NCBI RefSeq assembly: GCF_013004065.1
Contig: NZ_CP053084.1
Location: forward strand, 1,054,001 to 1,118,000
Length of the DNA stretch: 64,000 bases
Origin: Limnobacter sp. SAORIC-580
GTDB lineage: Bacteria; Pseudomonadota; Gammaproteobacteria; Burkholderiales; Burkholderiaceae_B
Reading direction: 5' to 3'
Numbering within the stretch: position 1 is the stretch's first letter; every line of letters begins with the position of its first letter. Positions 8,181-17,835 of the stretch are shown here, in pieces. The notes below the pieces were generated by a model, which did no database searches, was not told the origin of the DNA, and saw only the letters and a program-made list of their open reading frames with translations. A program made the position numbers and the translations under genes.

Positions 8181-9383
8181 TTGTCGGGTCGAATCATTGC
8201 CCATTTGGACATGGACGCCTTCTACGCCAATGCCGAATTGGTGCGCAACCCGGCTTTGCGGGGTTTGCCCGTGGCTGTTGGGGGGCGCAGAGGCATGCAG
8301 CCGCTGCCAGGGCAACGGTTTCCAACACTGGCTCAGTATGAAGGACGCGGGGTGTTGACCACCGCCAATTACGAGGCCCGTGCGCTGGGTTTGCATTCGG
8401 CCATGCCGACCATGAAAGCCGCCAAGTTGGCACCCCATGCGGTATTACTTCCTGCCGATTTCGACTGGTACAAAACCCTGTCAAGGCAGTTCAAGACCGC
8501 TGTGCGGGAATTGGCACCCAACGTGGAAGATCGCGGTATCGATGAAATCTACATTGATTTGACCGGGGAAACCGGGGGAGATTTTGAGGCGGCCATTGAA
8601 CTGGCGCGCCACTTGAAGGCTGCGGTAACCCGGGCCACTGGCGGCATGACCTGTTCAGTGGGTTTGTCGGAGAACAAGTTGACCTCCAAGATTTGCTCCG
8701 ACTTGCAAAAACCAAACGGCTTAAGCGTGGTGCGTCCCGACCAGTTTCAGGAAATGATCTGGCCGCTTCCGGTGGGCAAAATCAACGGTGTGGGGCCCAA
8801 GGCTCAGGAAAAGCTGAAAGCCATGGGTGTCAACAGCATTGCCGAGCTGGCTGCTCAACCTGTCGATTTGCTTAGAGAACGTTTCGGCGAAAGTTATGGG
8901 CTTTGGATGCATGAAAGTGCCCATGGCATTGACCGGCGGGAAGTCACTTTGTTTTCGGAACCGAAAAGCATCAGCCGTGAAACCACGTTCGAGAACGACA
9001 TGCATGTGCGCAGGCAACGCGACAATTTGACGCAGGTACTTGAGCACCTTGCGGACAAGCTTTCTCAAGACCTGGCCCGAAAACAGCGGTTGGCAAAAAC
9101 CATCGGCGTGAAAGTGCGTTTCGCGGATTTCAAATCGCTGACCCGCGATGTCACCACTGGATTGACCGTCCGCACAGCGGATGAAGTTTTGCAAGCCGCT
9201 CGAGCTTGCCTGAAGAAAATTCCGTTTGAAGACAAAGGAGCCAGATCAACCATTCGACTGTTGGGAATCAAAGCCAGCCATCTGATTACCCCTGCGGAGG
9301 ATGCGCTTGAAAAGGCTGCCGAGGAAAGCAGGCGAACCAAAGGGCAAGCCCAATTGTTTCTCGACCTGGAAGATGCGCCATAA
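8181..9383 (+). CDS. dinB: DNA polymerase IV (Y-family)
   Basis: An error-prone translesion polymerase. The N-terminus 'IIAHLDMDAFYANAE' holds the first catalytic aspartate. 'DRGIDEIYIDLT' holds the D-E pair but has G where E. coli DinB has S in SxDE, and an insertion of about 17 residues ('GMQPLPGQRFPTLAQY') precedes 'GVLTTANYEAR'. I recall both traits from other Burkholderiales Pol IV proteins, so they look lineage-typical. A helix-hairpin-helix 'KINGVGPKAQEKLKAMG' and a little-finger domain follow. There is no obvious C-terminal beta-clamp motif beyond 'QAQLFLDL'. I chose TTG 8181 after a GGGGG stretch; the frame is open to 8160. Confidence 0.92.
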   Translation: MSGRIIAHLDMDAFYANAELVRNPALRGLPVAVGGRRGMQPLPGQRFPTLAQYEGRGVLTTANYEARALGLHSAMPTMKAAKLAPHAVLLPADFDWYKTLSRQFKTAVRELAPNVEDRGIDEIYIDLTGETGGDFEAAIELARHLKAAVTRATGGMTCSVGLSENKLTSKICSDLQKPNGLSVVRPDQFQEMIWPLPVGKINGVGPKAQEKLKAMGVNSIAELAAQPVDLLRERFGESYGLWMHESAHGIDRREVTLFSEPKSISRETTFENDMHVRRQRDNLTQVLEHLADKLSQDLARKQRLAKTIGVKVRFADFKSLTRDVTTGLTVRTADEVLQAARACLKKIPFEDKGARSTIRLLGIKASHLITPAEDALEKAAEESRRTKGQAQLFLDLEDAP

Positions 9384-9421
9384 TGCGTGCACTACGAAAG
9401 AACACGCACTGGAGAATTTGA

Positions 9422-10153
9422 ATGAATGCCACCACAGCCCGCCCTGATGGACGAAGCCCCCACACCTTGCGCAATATCAGCCTGGAGCGCAATTACACCA
9501 AGCATGCCGAGGGTTCAGTCATGGTGCGTTTCGGCGACACCCATGTGTTGTGCACCTGCAGCGTTGAAGACAAGGTGCCGGGCTTTTTAAAGGGTCAGAA
9601 TCAGGGTTGGTTGACTGCCGAATACGGTATGCTGCCCCGTTCTACCCATTCCCGAATGGATCGTGAGGCGGCCAAGGGCAAGCAAAGTGGCCGTACGCAG
9701 GAAATTCAGCGTTTGATTGGCCGTGCCTTGCGCGCAGCAGTCGATTTAAACAAGCTGGGTGAACGCACCCTGAAAATTGATTGCGATGTGATCCAGGCCG
9801 ATGGCGGTACACGCACGGCATCGATCACGGGCGCCATGGTCGCTGTGGCAGATGCAATTGGCAAACTGGTGGCCAGCGGCGCTTTGGCTGAAAACCCGAT
9901 CAAGCAGTTCGTGGCGGCTGTGTCGGTGGGAGTGGTCAATGGGCAGGTGGTGCTTGACTTGAATTACGACGAAGACTCCACCTGCGAAACCGACTTGAAT
10001 GTGGTGATGACCGAGAAAGGTGGCTTTGTAGAAGTGCAGGGCACCGCCGAGGGCGATGCTTTTAGCCGGGACGAATTGAATGGCATGCTGGATTCGGCTG
10101 CAGCTGGAATTGCTGAGCTGGTTCGCCTGCAAAAAGCGGCTTTGCAGGCGTAA
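9422..10153 (+). CDS. rph: Ribonuclease PH
   Basis: RNase PH is a phosphorolytic 3'-5' exoribonuclease that trims tRNA 3' ends. The 243-aa protein has '[27 protein letters not shown]' at the N-terminus, 'MLPRSTHSR', '[16 protein letters not shown]' with the conserved RNA/phosphate-binding arginines, and '[19 protein letters not shown]' with the active-site aspartates. The ATG at 9422 has GGAG 8 bases upstream. It begins the run rph-rdgB-hemW, a common betaproteobacterial order. Confidence 0.96.
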   Translation: MNATTARPDGRSPHTLRNISLERNYTKHAEGSVMVRFGDTHVLCTCSVEDKVPGFLKGQNQGWLTAEYGMLPRSTHSRMDREAAKGKQSGRTQEIQRLIGRALRAAVDLNKLGERTLKIDCDVIQADGGTRTASITGAMVAVADAIGKLVASGALAENPIKQFVAAVSVGVVNGQVVLDLNYDEDSTCETDLNVVMTEKGGFVEVQGTAEGDAFSRDELNGMLDSAAAGIAELVRLQKAALQA

Positions 10154-10176
10154 AAATTAATTTGGATTACAAAGCG

Positions 10177-10806
10177 ATGGTACCGAACAGCGAATGGGTA
10201 TTGGCCAGTGGCAACAAGGGCAAACTGCGGGAATTTCAAGACCTGTTTGCCCCATGGGGTGTGAATTGGGTGGCCCAAGGTGAACTGGGTGTGCCCGATG
10301 CCGAGGAGCCCTTTCATACCTTTGTGGAGAATGCCCTCACCAAGGCGCGCCATGCAAGCCTCCTTACAGGCCGCCCCGCGCTGGCCGATGACTCGGGCTT
10401 GTGTGTGCCGGCCATTGGGGGGGCACCGGGCGTGTTGTCGGCCCGCTATGCCACCTTGTTTGGTCAAGAAAAAAGCGATGCCAACAACAACGCCTGCTTG
10501 ATTGATAAGCTCAAGGGTGTTGAAGACCGCCGCGCGTATTTTGTGTGCGCCATGGTGTGGGTGGCCCACGCCGACGACCCCACACCCACCATTGCTCAAA
10601 AAATGTGGTGGGGTGAGGTCATTGATACACCGCAAGGTGAACACGGTTTTGGTTACGACCCTCACTTCTGGTTGCCAGAACACCAGTGCACGGCGGCGCA
10701 AATGCCCAAGGAACTGAAAAACCGTTTCAGCCATCGTGCCCAGGCCACTCAAGCCTTGTTGCAGGAATTGCAGCAGCGGCTGGGTTTGAAAAAGGCGATT
10801 GTGTAA
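10177..10806 (+). CDS. rdgB: XTP/dITP diphosphatase (RdgB/HAM1)
   Basis: This enzyme hydrolyses dITP, ITP and XTP to monophosphates, cleaning non-canonical purines from the nucleotide pool. 'LASGNKGKLREF' at the N-terminus is the substrate-binding loop, 'ADDSGLCVPAIGGAPGVLSARYA' carries the catalytic aspartates, and 'GFGYDPHFWLPE' is the conserved late motif. ATG at 10177 gives 209 aa; a TTG at 10162 would add five residues with poorer family fit. It lies 23 bases after rph. Confidence 0.94.
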   Translation: MVPNSEWVLASGNKGKLREFQDLFAPWGVNWVAQGELGVPDAEEPFHTFVENALTKARHASLLTGRPALADDSGLCVPAIGGAPGVLSARYATLFGQEKSDANNNACLIDKLKGVEDRRAYFVCAMVWVAHADDPTPTIAQKMWWGEVIDTPQGEHGFGYDPHFWLPEHQCTAAQMPKELKNRFSHRAQATQALLQELQQRLGLKKAIV

Positions 10807-10887
10807 GTGGGGCAGGGCGAGGAAAAATCAGGCAAGCCGGCATTCATGGCTTCAACCACGGCTGGCAACCTAGTGGGCCGTGTCTTC

Positions 10888-12150
10888 ATGCCCAGTGAAC
10901 TTCGATTTGCCGCCATGCCGCCTTTGGCTCTTTATATTCACCTGCCTTGGTGTGTGCGCAAATGCCCTTACTGTGATTTCAACAGCCACTTGGCGCCGGA
11001 AAGCAAGCTGCGTGAAGTGGGCGTACCGCTGTTGTCCGAGATACAGCGCGTCGACATTGATCCCTCAAGCGCTGGTGAGCAGGGTTTTGCAGAGTCGCTG
11101 CCCTTGGACTTGCAACGCCGTTACCTCAATGCCCTGATTGCCGATCTTGACCAACAGTTGCCCAAAATCTGGGGCCGTAAGTTGTACTCAATTTTCATCG
11201 GTGGAGGCACACCTTCCCTGTTTGCGCCCGAGTTGATTGATGAATTGTTGGGCGCGGTGCGTGCACGTTTGGGCATGCCGCAAAGTGGCGAAATCACCAT
11301 GGAAGCCAACCCCGGAACTTTCGAACAAGCCAGGTTTGAAGGGTTTCGTAAAGCAGGTGTTAATCGCTTGTCGATCGGTGTCCAAAGTTTCTCGGATTCT
11401 CACTTGAAGGCCTTGGGACGGGTGCACAACCGCGGGCAGGCCTTGGCCGCAGTGCGCAGTGCCGTGGCCTTGTTCGATGAAGTGAACATTGATTTGATGT
11501 ATGCCTTGCCCCATCAAAACGTGGAGCAGGCACTGGCCGATGTGGCGCAGGCTGTGGCGCTGAACAGCACGCACTTAAGCCTGTACCAGTTGACCATGGA
11601 GCCCAACACGCTGTTTGCCGCAAAACCGCCGCCTCTGCCCGATGACGACACCTTGATCGATATTGAAGAGGCTGTTCACAAGGCTGCGAAGGAGGCAGGC
11701 TTTGAGCAATACGAAATTTCGGCCTTTGCCAAACCCGGACACCGCTGCCAGCACAACCTGAATTATTGGGGGTTTGGCGACTACTTGGGGCTGGGTGCCG
11801 GGGCGCACGCAAAAATAAGCTACCCCAACCGCATTGAACGGGAAACCCGCCACCGCAAACCCATGGCTTATATGGAAGAAATGGAGGGCGCTGCGCAACC
11901 GCTGGAGGTGCGCACCCTGGCCGTGAAAGAGTTGCCATTCGAGTTCATGCTCAACGCCTTGCGCTTAATCGATGGTGTACCCGAAAGCTGGTTCGTGGAG
12001 CGTTGTGGCAGGCCATTGAGCGATTTGCAAAAGCCTTTGAAACAGGCATTGACCAAAGGTTTGATTGAAACCCAACCTGGCTTGTTCAAGCCCACTGAAT
12101 TGGGCTTTCGTTTTCTGAATGACCTTCAGGAAATGTTCTTGGCCAGTTAA
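10888..12150 (+). CDS. hemW: Radical SAM heme chaperone HemW
   Basis: HemW, long misannotated as an oxygen-independent coproporphyrinogen oxidase, binds heme and an iron-sulfur cluster and delivers heme to respiratory proteins. 'CVRKCPYCDFNSH' is the CxxxCxxC cluster motif in the HemW form, followed by 'IFIGGGTPSLF', 'EANPGTFE', 'SIGVQSFSD' and 'QHNLNYWGFGDYLGLGAGAHAK'. An extra stretch of about 30 residues ('ESKLREVGVPLLSEIQ...') lies just after the cluster motif and is absent in E. coli HemW. The start is uncertain: the frame is open from GTG 10807, ATG lies at 10846, 10888 and 10915, and conservation begins at 10915. Confidence 0.9.
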   Translation: MPSELRFAAMPPLALYIHLPWCVRKCPYCDFNSHLAPESKLREVGVPLLSEIQRVDIDPSSAGEQGFAESLPLDLQRRYLNALIADLDQQLPKIWGRKLYSIFIGGGTPSLFAPELIDELLGAVRARLGMPQSGEITMEANPGTFEQARFEGFRKAGVNRLSIGVQSFSDSHLKALGRVHNRGQALAAVRSAVALFDEVNIDLMYALPHQNVEQALADVAQAVALNSTHLSLYQLTMEPNTLFAAKPPPLPDDDTLIDIEEAVHKAAKEAGFEQYEISAFAKPGHRCQHNLNYWGFGDYLGLGAGAHAKISYPNRIERETRHRKPMAYMEEMEGAAQPLEVRTLAVKELPFEFMLNALRLIDGVPESWFVERCGRPLSDLQKPLKQALTKGLIETQPGLFKPTELGFRFLNDLQEMFLAS

Positions 12151-12166
12151 GCGCTTTTAGTCCGGT

Positions 12167-12691
12167 TCAGTTCAAGTGGCGCGTTTCTGGCCGCTCGATA
12201 ATGCTGGGCACACTCTTGAAATGCAAACCCCAATCAGCCTGCCCGCAGGTTTTGATCAACAAGTCAGCGAAGCCGTGCTGCAACTGTTCGGCCATTCGCA
12301 TCTCAAATCCCTTGCCACTGCCTGCAACCAGTTTCAATACCAAATCGGTGTTGTGCGCTTCGCCACTGGGGCGCAGTTCAATTTGGGTAATCAGCAGTGG
12401 GTCAGCACCCAGCGGCGTGGTGGTATTTTTGTCTTGAAACGGGCTTTTGAAATCAGCGGAATACAGCGATACTTCACGGCTCATTTCCAGCAGTGCTTTG
12501 CGGCCCGCCTCGTTCAGCGGTCTGTCGCTGGCCAGTAGTTTTTGCATCATCTCGTCCAGGCTGGGTATCAACATGCGCACCATGCGGCGCGTCAGCCATA
12601 CCCTTACCTCTTGGTTTTCAGCCGAATTGATTCGCATCAGGATGCGATCATGCTCGGGCGCGTAAGCAACTTGGAGTTGTTTGATTTGCAT
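12167..12691 (-). CDS. Conserved hypothetical protein
   Basis: A 174-aa soluble protein I do not recognise by function. It begins 'MQIKQLQVAYAPEHDRILMRINS', continues with the charged helix 'EVRVWLTRRMVRMLIPSLDEMMQKLL', and has a glycine-bounded C-terminal half ('LKLVAGSGKGFEMRMAEQLQHGFADLLIKTC'). No signal peptide, membrane helix or catalytic motif is visible. It converges on hemW with a gap of 16 bases and is divergent from clpB, with which it shares a 123-base intergenic region holding the proposed heat-shock promoter. Its composition is like that of its neighbours. Confidence 0.75.
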   Translation of the reverse strand: MQIKQLQVAYAPEHDRILMRINSAENQEVRVWLTRRMVRMLIPSLDEMMQKLLASDRPLNEAGRKALLEMSREVSLYSADFKSPFQDKNTTTPLGADPLLITQIELRPSGEAHNTDLVLKLVAGSGKGFEMRMAEQLQHGFADLLIKTCGQADWGLHFKSVPSIIERPETRHLN

Positions 12692-12737
12692 GGCAGCGTA
12701 CTTGAAAAATAGTGCAAGTCATTTGTGTTGGCGTTAT

Positions 12738-12765
12738 CTTGAAATCACCACGCTCGCCCACACAT
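12738..12765 (+). promoter_or_regulatory. Candidate sigma-32 heat-shock promoter of clpB
   Basis: CTTGAAA at 12738-12744 matches the sigma-32 -35 element exactly. It is followed after 12 bases by CCCACACAT at 12757-12765, close to the CCCCAT-type -10 element. It lies about 50 bases before the clpB start, where regulation by RpoH is expected. AAGAAGGG before the ATG at 12815 is the ribosome-binding site. Confidence 0.55.
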
Positions 12766-12814
12766 ACGGTTCATGGGTATTGTGACTCAAAATTGTTAAG
12801 AAGGGTTTGCACAC

Positions 12815-15403
12815 ATGCGTTTAGATCGACTCACCACCAAGTTTCAGGAAGCTTTGGCCGACGCCCAAAGTCTGGCTGTGGGAAAAGACAACCCCACAGT
12901 TGAACCTGCACACGTGTTGTTGGCCATGCTCAAGCAGGGCGAGGGGTCTGTTCGAGGGGTGATCAGCAAAGCGGGCGGTAACCCGCAGGTGTTGGTCAAA
13001 GGCGTTGAGGCCGAGGTGAACAACCTGCCTCAAGTGGCGAACAATGCCGGTCAAATCCAGATTGGCAGCAAATTACAAGCTGCCTTGAACCTCACCGACA
13101 AAGAGGCGCAAAAGCGTGGCGACCAGTTTATTGCCAGTGAGCTTTTTTTGCTGGCTTGTTTGCAAGACAGCACCGGCTTGGCCAAGGTCATGAAAGAGGC
13201 GGGCTTGAATGCCCAGTCGCTGAACACTGCAATTGAGCAGGTGCGCGGTGGCGCAGCTGTCGACAGCGCCGATGGGGAAAGTCAGCGCGAAGCTTTGAAA
13301 AAATACACCATAGACCTCACTGAACGTGCCCGCATGGGCAAGCTAGACCCTGTCATTGGTCGCGACGACGAAATTCGTCGTGCCATTCAAATTTTGCAAC
13401 GCAGAACCAAAAACAACCCGGTACTGATCGGCGAACCTGGTGTCGGAAAAACCGCTATTGTGGAAGGCTTGGCGCAGCGTATTGTCAATGGCGAGGTACC
13501 CGACACCTTAAAGAACAAGCGTGTGTTGGTATTGGACATGGCCTTGTTGCTGGCCGGTGCCAAGTACAGGGGTGAATTTGAAGAACGCCTTAAAGCCGTA
13601 TTGAAAGACGTGGCCGCTGATGAAGGCCAAACCATTGTGTTTATCGATGAAATTCACACCATGGTGGGTGCGGGCAAAGCCGAGGGTGCAATTGATGCCG
13701 GCAATATGTTAAAGCCTGCACTGGCCCGCGGCGAATTGCATTGTATTGGCGCCACCACGCTGGATGAATACCGCAAGTACATTGAAAAAGATGCAGCACT
13801 TGAACGCCGTTTCCAGAAAGTGCTGGTGGGCGAGCCCAGTGTTGAAAGTACCATTGCCATTCTGCGTGGTTTGCAGGAACGCTATGAGTTGCACCACGGC
13901 GTGGACATTACCGACCCCGCCATTGTTGCGGCTGCGGAGCTCAGCCACCGCTACATCACCGATCGCTTCCTGCCCGACAAAGCCATTGATCTGATCGATG
14001 AGGCTGCAGCCCGAATCAAGATGGAAATTGATTCCAAGCCTGAGGAAATGGACAAGCTGGATCGCCGGATCATTCAACTGAAAATTGAACGCGAAGCCGT
14101 CAAGCGTGAGCAGGACGACGCTTCTAAAAAGCGCCTGGCCTTGATCGAGGAAGAAATTGTTCGACTTGAGCGCGAGTACGCAGACCTCGACGAAATCTGG
14201 AAAAGTGAAAAAGCAGCGGTGCAGGGCAGTGCTGCCATCAAGGAAGAAATTGATCACATTCGTGCAGAAATCGAGCAGTGGAAACGCAAGGGCGATTGGC
14301 AGAAAGTGTCTGAACTTCAGTACGGAAAATTGCCTGATCTGGAGAAAAAGCTTAACGATGTGAAAGACAACGAGGGTGGCGAGAAGAAACCCAACAGGCT
14401 GTTGCGCACGCAGGTGGGCACTGAAGAAATTGCAGAAGTGGTTAGCCGCGCAACCGGCATTCCGGTGAGCAAAATGTTGCAAGGCGAACGCGACAAATTG
14501 CTGCAAATGGAAGCGGCCCTACACATGCGCGTAGTTGGGCAAGATGAAGCCGTTACTTTGGTATCAGACGCCATTCGCCGTTCTCGTGCGGGGCTTTCCG
14601 ATCCCAACAAGCCCTTGGGTTCATTTCTTTTCCTGGGCCCCACAGGCGTGGGTAAAACAGAATTGTGCAAAGCCTTGGCGGGTTTCCTGTTCGATTCGGA
14701 AGATCACCTTGTTCGCATCGACATGAGCGAATTCATGGAAAAGCACACCGTAAGCCGATTGGTGGGTGCACCCCCCGGCTATGTGGGGTACGACGAAGGC
14801 GGTTACCTGACCGAAGCCGTGCGCCGCAAACCTTACAGCGTGATTTTGCTGGATGAGGTTGAAAAGGCCCACCCCGATGTATTCAACGTGCTGTTGCAAG
14901 TGCTGGATGATGGCCGCCTGACTGACGGACAAGGCCGCACGGTGGATTTCAAAAACACAGTGATTGTAATGACCTCAAACTTGGGGTCGCTTGAAATTCA
15001 GCGTTTGGCGGGTCAGGATGGCGAAGTGATTAAAGCAGCGGTCATGGAAGAGGTGAAGCTGCACTTCCGTCCGGAATTCATCAACCGTGTGGATGAGCTG
15101 GTGGTGTTCCACGCTTTGGACAATGCGCACATTGCGAATATCGCCCGCATCCAGTTGCAGCGTTTGCAGCAGCGCTTGGCCAGCCGCGACATGCGCCTGG
15201 AAGTCAGTGATGCCGCATTGGCCGAAGTGGTCAAGGCAGGTTTTGACCCCTTGTATGGTGCAAGGCCTTTGAAGCGAGCCATCCAGCAAATCATTGAAAA
15301 CCCGGTTTCAAAAATGATTCTGGAAGGCCGGTTTGGGCCGAATGACGTGGTACCAGTGGACTTCAAGGAAGGGGCGTTCACTTTTGAACGGGTGGTTCAC
15401 TGA
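12815..15403 (+). CDS. clpB: Protein disaggregase ClpB
   Basis: ClpB is the hexameric AAA+ chaperone that, with DnaK, extracts polypeptides from aggregates. The 862-aa protein has the full layout: N-terminal Clp repeats (about 1-145), AAA-1 with Walker A 'GEPGVGKT' and Walker B 'IVFIDEIH', the middle coiled-coil domain ('[29 protein letters not shown]...', about 400-525), AAA-2 with 'GPTGVGKTE' and '[11 protein letters not shown]', and the C-terminal D2-small domain. The presence of the middle domain and absence of a ClpP-binding loop separate it from ClpA. The ATG follows a good ribosome site and the proposed sigma-32 promoter. Confidence 0.97.
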   Translation: MRLDRLTTKFQEALADAQSLAVGKDNPTVEPAHVLLAMLKQGEGSVRGVISKAGGNPQVLVKGVEAEVNNLPQVANNAGQIQIGSKLQAALNLTDKEAQKRGDQFIASELFLLACLQDSTGLAKVMKEAGLNAQSLNTAIEQVRGGAAVDSADGESQREALKKYTIDLTERARMGKLDPVIGRDDEIRRAIQILQRRTKNNPVLIGEPGVGKTAIVEGLAQRIVNGEVPDTLKNKRVLVLDMALLLAGAKYRGEFEERLKAVLKDVAADEGQTIVFIDEIHTMVGAGKAEGAIDAGNMLKPALARGELHCIGATTLDEYRKYIEKDAALERRFQKVLVGEPSVESTIAILRGLQERYELHHGVDITDPAIVAAAELSHRYITDRFLPDKAIDLIDEAAARIKMEIDSKPEEMDKLDRRIIQLKIEREAVKREQDDASKKRLALIEEEIVRLEREYADLDEIWKSEKAAVQGSAAIKEEIDHIRAEIEQWKRKGDWQKVSELQYGKLPDLEKKLNDVKDNEGGEKKPNRLLRTQVGTEEIAEVVSRATGIPVSKMLQGERDKLLQMEAALHMRVVGQDEAVTLVSDAIRRSRAGLSDPNKPLGSFLFLGPTGVGKTELCKALAGFLFDSEDHLVRIDMSEFMEKHTVSRLVGAPPGYVGYDEGGYLTEAVRRKPYSVILLDEVEKAHPDVFNVLLQVLDDGRLTDGQGRTVDFKNTVIVMTSNLGSLEIQRLAGQDGEVIKAAVMEEVKLHFRPEFINRVDELVVFHALDNAHIANIARIQLQRLQQRLASRDMRLEVSDAALAEVVKAGFDPLYGARPLKRAIQQIIENPVSKMILEGRFGPNDVVPVDFKEGAFTFERVVH

Positions 15404-15748
15404 GTGCAGCTATTTGAAATCGCATAGCTGTGCTCATCGAAGTCGCGTGGCTTCTTTCTTCGAAGCCGCTAAACTCCGCGCCTGAGAAGCCTTGCCCCAG
15501 TCACTTACTCGCGACGTTCAAGACCCGCCCGCCGTTCCCCGTTTGGAATGGATTAGACGCGAAGCGGCTCCGCAAGACGCGTTAGCGTTTGCGGCATCCA
15601 TTCCGAACGGGGTCAGAACGGCCACCGCCGCAATATTCACGTTGGGCGGGGCTGTCGAGAGAAGTGACTGGGGCCAGGCTTCTCCAGCGCGAGTATTGGT
15701 TCTTGCGCTGCACAGTGAACAATACACAGGCCTCGCGATGCCCACGTA
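15404..15748. repeat. Intergenic palindromic element with near-perfect terminal inverted repeats
   Basis: The 345 bases between the convergent ends of clpB and the next gene hold no credible gene. Positions 15477-15506 and 15662-15691 are inverted repeats matching at 27 of 30 bases. Inside them GAATGGAT (15546-15553) pairs with ATCCATTC (15596-15603), extended by CCCCGTT-type flanks, and at the centre CCGCAAGACGC (15570-15580) folds onto GCGTTTGCGG (15585-15594). The result is a nested hairpin of about 215 bases. It looks like a MITE or a large bidirectional terminator; no target-site duplication is evident. Confidence 0.65.
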
Positions 15749-16627
15749 TCAATGCGCTGCAGCGTACATTGCCTCGCCAGCCTCGACCGGGTTACCTGTC
15801 TTGTTGAAGGTTTCAAGCCACACCCCATAGTTATGAACAGTGGGGTCTTGCCATGGATGAAAGCCTGGTTTGAAGTAGTTCAACAATTTGGGCAATAGGC
15901 TGCTGTACAGCCCCTTGGGTCCCAACAGCCACACCAGGCCTTTCGAGTACATTTTGAACCGGGTCCAGCCCTTGAAACCATCGGTGCCCAAAATAATCCA
16001 TGTGAACACCAAGGTGTGGAGCGTGAAGTTGAACATGGCGTGAGCCATCGCAAGGCTTCGCTTGAAGTAACCTACTTTGGCCACTTTCTGCATGACATCA
16101 AATGCCACGGCCTTGTGTTCCATTTCTTCCACTGCATGCCAGGCCAGCATGGCACGAACCCGATGATCCGCGCCCGCCATCACCTCTTTGCGCGCAAAAA
16201 ACATCTCGGCCATCATGGCCGTGAAATGCTCCAGTGCGGCTGTCATGGCCAGGTTGTATTCAGGCGAAAGCACCTGCAAACGGCGGTTCATGATTTTTGT
16301 GATTACATGCAACATTTTGTCCACCGGTACGCCTTGTTCCTTCAGGCGCTTGTTGTAGTCGGTGTGTACTTTGCCGTGTTGACCTTCCTGAAAAGAAAAA
16401 TCTTTTACCGCCTTCAGCAACTCAGGATCGGTAATTTTGTCTTTGAAATTCCGCACGCTCGAGATGAAATAGCGTTCGCCGTCCGGAAAACTCATTTGGA
16501 CACCATCAATCACGCGGGTTTTGAACGCGTCTCCATCCATCCAATAGCGTGGAATGTCTTTGTCGGTGATTCCAAAATCCAGATCTTTCCGGACCACGAT
16601 GTCTTCTTTGAACGATGTTGTTGTCAT
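15749..16627 (-). CDS. Predicted metal-dependent hydrolase (PF10118 type)
   Basis: A 292-aa protein of the poorly characterised 'metal-dependent hydrolase' family with a ferritin-like helical core. Putative metal ligands lie in 'FQEGQHGKVH', 'AALEHFTAM' and 'WHAVEEMEHKAVAFDVM'. A hydrophobic segment 'FNFTLHTLVFTWIILGTDGF' lies near residue 215. The family often sits near lipid or steroid metabolism genes, but no substrate is proved. I chose ATG at 16627 because AGGAGG stands 6 bases upstream; the frame is open to 16681. It is divergent from an AraC-type regulator, which may control it. Confidence 0.85.
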   Translation of the reverse strand: MTTTSFKEDIVVRKDLDFGITDKDIPRYWMDGDAFKTRVIDGVQMSFPDGERYFISSVRNFKDKITDPELLKAVKDFSFQEGQHGKVHTDYNKRLKEQGVPVDKMLHVITKIMNRRLQVLSPEYNLAMTAALEHFTAMMAEMFFARKEVMAGADHRVRAMLAWHAVEEMEHKAVAFDVMQKVAKVGYFKRSLAMAHAMFNFTLHTLVFTWIILGTDGFKGWTRFKMYSKGLVWLLGPKGLYSSLLPKLLNYFKPGFHPWQDPTVHNYGVWLETFNKTGNPVEAGEAMYAAAH

Positions 16628-16752
16628 GACTGCCTCCTGCTGCATTGTGTGAATAAAGATTACCGAATCACCACAACACACGATATGATTTGAAATGACA
16701 AAAAAGGAAGAATTCGCGACAGATTTAATCTGATCACGCTACAGGGGGTTTG

Positions 16753-17757
16753 GTGGAAACCATCAATTTTCAAATGCTTGCAAGCCTGGCCAACGCCGCG
16801 CGGCGCTGCGACATTGATTTGAACAGTGTGATGCAAGAATTGAAACTGGAAATTGACATGAGCGGGGACCCACGCCGGCGCATGTCTTTGTCGTGCTTCA
16901 GTTCCTTGTTCTCTGCGGTTGAGGCACGCAAGCCCAGCCAACACTTTCCCCTGGTGTTTGGTGATTCTTTCAACTTCGATGGCTTGCCCGAGTTGGCCAC
17001 TTTTGTGACAAGCGCTTCAACCCCACAAGAGGCCATGCGTGTGCTGGACTGGTCGCCCAAGCTGTTGCACCCCAATTTGCACTTCATCACGCTTGACCTG
17101 GGGGACGAGGCTGCACTGGAAATCAAGGTGTCCGATCCGGAAGGTGTGAACGAAGACCTGCCCGGTTTTGTTGAAGCTTCCATGTCAGCCGTATTGAAGT
17201 TTATTCATCTTCTCAGCCCCGGTTCACACTTGATCAAGCGGATTGAGTTTCGCCATGCGCCTTTGACGCTGGAATCTGCTTATCAAGAAGTGCTAAAAAC
17301 CACGGTGTTGTTCCAGCAGGCCCACAACCGTTTGGTGGTTGATTCTTCTGCACTGGATTTGCCTTTGCCAGGAGGAATTCCTTCAGCACACCACAAGGCG
17401 CAGGCTGTAATTTTGAACCGCCTGTTGCCGGATGTTGAGGAGCAAACCCTTGAAAAACAGATCAAGCGCTTGTTGAAGTCGCGCTTGAGTATGTTAAGTG
17501 AACCAATACAGACGATAGCCGACGTGCTGCACATTCACCCCCGCACCTTGCAGCGAAGGCTTAAAAGCGAAGGTAAGTCGTATGCTGAAATTCTGGGGGA
17601 TGTTCGCCACGAACTGGCCTGCGAGATGTTGAAAGGCTCGGTGCTTGACATTGAAACCATCGCTGCGAACCTTGGCTATTCCGATCGCCGCAGCTTTACA
17701 AGCGCATTTCTAAAATGGCAGGGTATCTCCCCGAGGGAATTCAGAAATCAGCAGTGA
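16753..17757 (+). CDS. AraC family transcriptional regulator
   Basis: A 334-aa regulator with an N-terminal ligand-sensing domain of the 'arabinose-binding' type (about 15-200) and a C-terminal double helix-turn-helix (about 235-332). The signatures are 'ADVLHIHPRTLQRRLKSEGKSYAEIL' and 'IAANLGYSDRRSFTSAFLKWQGISPREFR'. This architecture resembles OruR/ArgR-like activators. GTG at 16753 follows an AGGGGG stretch; the preceding TTG at 16750 is an alternative. It is divergently placed next to the metal-dependent hydrolase, a common regulator-target arrangement, so control of that gene is plausible. Confidence 0.9.
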   Translation: METINFQMLASLANAARRCDIDLNSVMQELKLEIDMSGDPRRRMSLSCFSSLFSAVEARKPSQHFPLVFGDSFNFDGLPELATFVTSASTPQEAMRVLDWSPKLLHPNLHFITLDLGDEAALEIKVSDPEGVNEDLPGFVEASMSAVLKFIHLLSPGSHLIKRIEFRHAPLTLESAYQEVLKTTVLFQQAHNRLVVDSSALDLPLPGGIPSAHHKAQAVILNRLLPDVEEQTLEKQIKRLLKSRLSMLSEPIQTIADVLHIHPRTLQRRLKSEGKSYAEILGDVRHELACEMLKGSVLDIETIAANLGYSDRRSFTSAFLKWQGISPREFRNQQ

Positions 17758-17835
17758 AACCTTTCGGTCATGTTTAGTGCCTGAATTTCATGTTTAAATT
17801 TTGGCTATTCATTCACTTAATTTTCGGAGCTTTCC

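Noticed and set aside
7693..8358. A 221-aa plus-strand frame across the yicC-dinB junction
   Set aside because: It is antisense to yicC and out of frame with dinB; both flanking genes are well supported.
12701..12710. A second sigma-32 -35 element (CTTGAAA) upstream of clpB
   Set aside because: No CCCCAT-like -10 element follows at the right distance.
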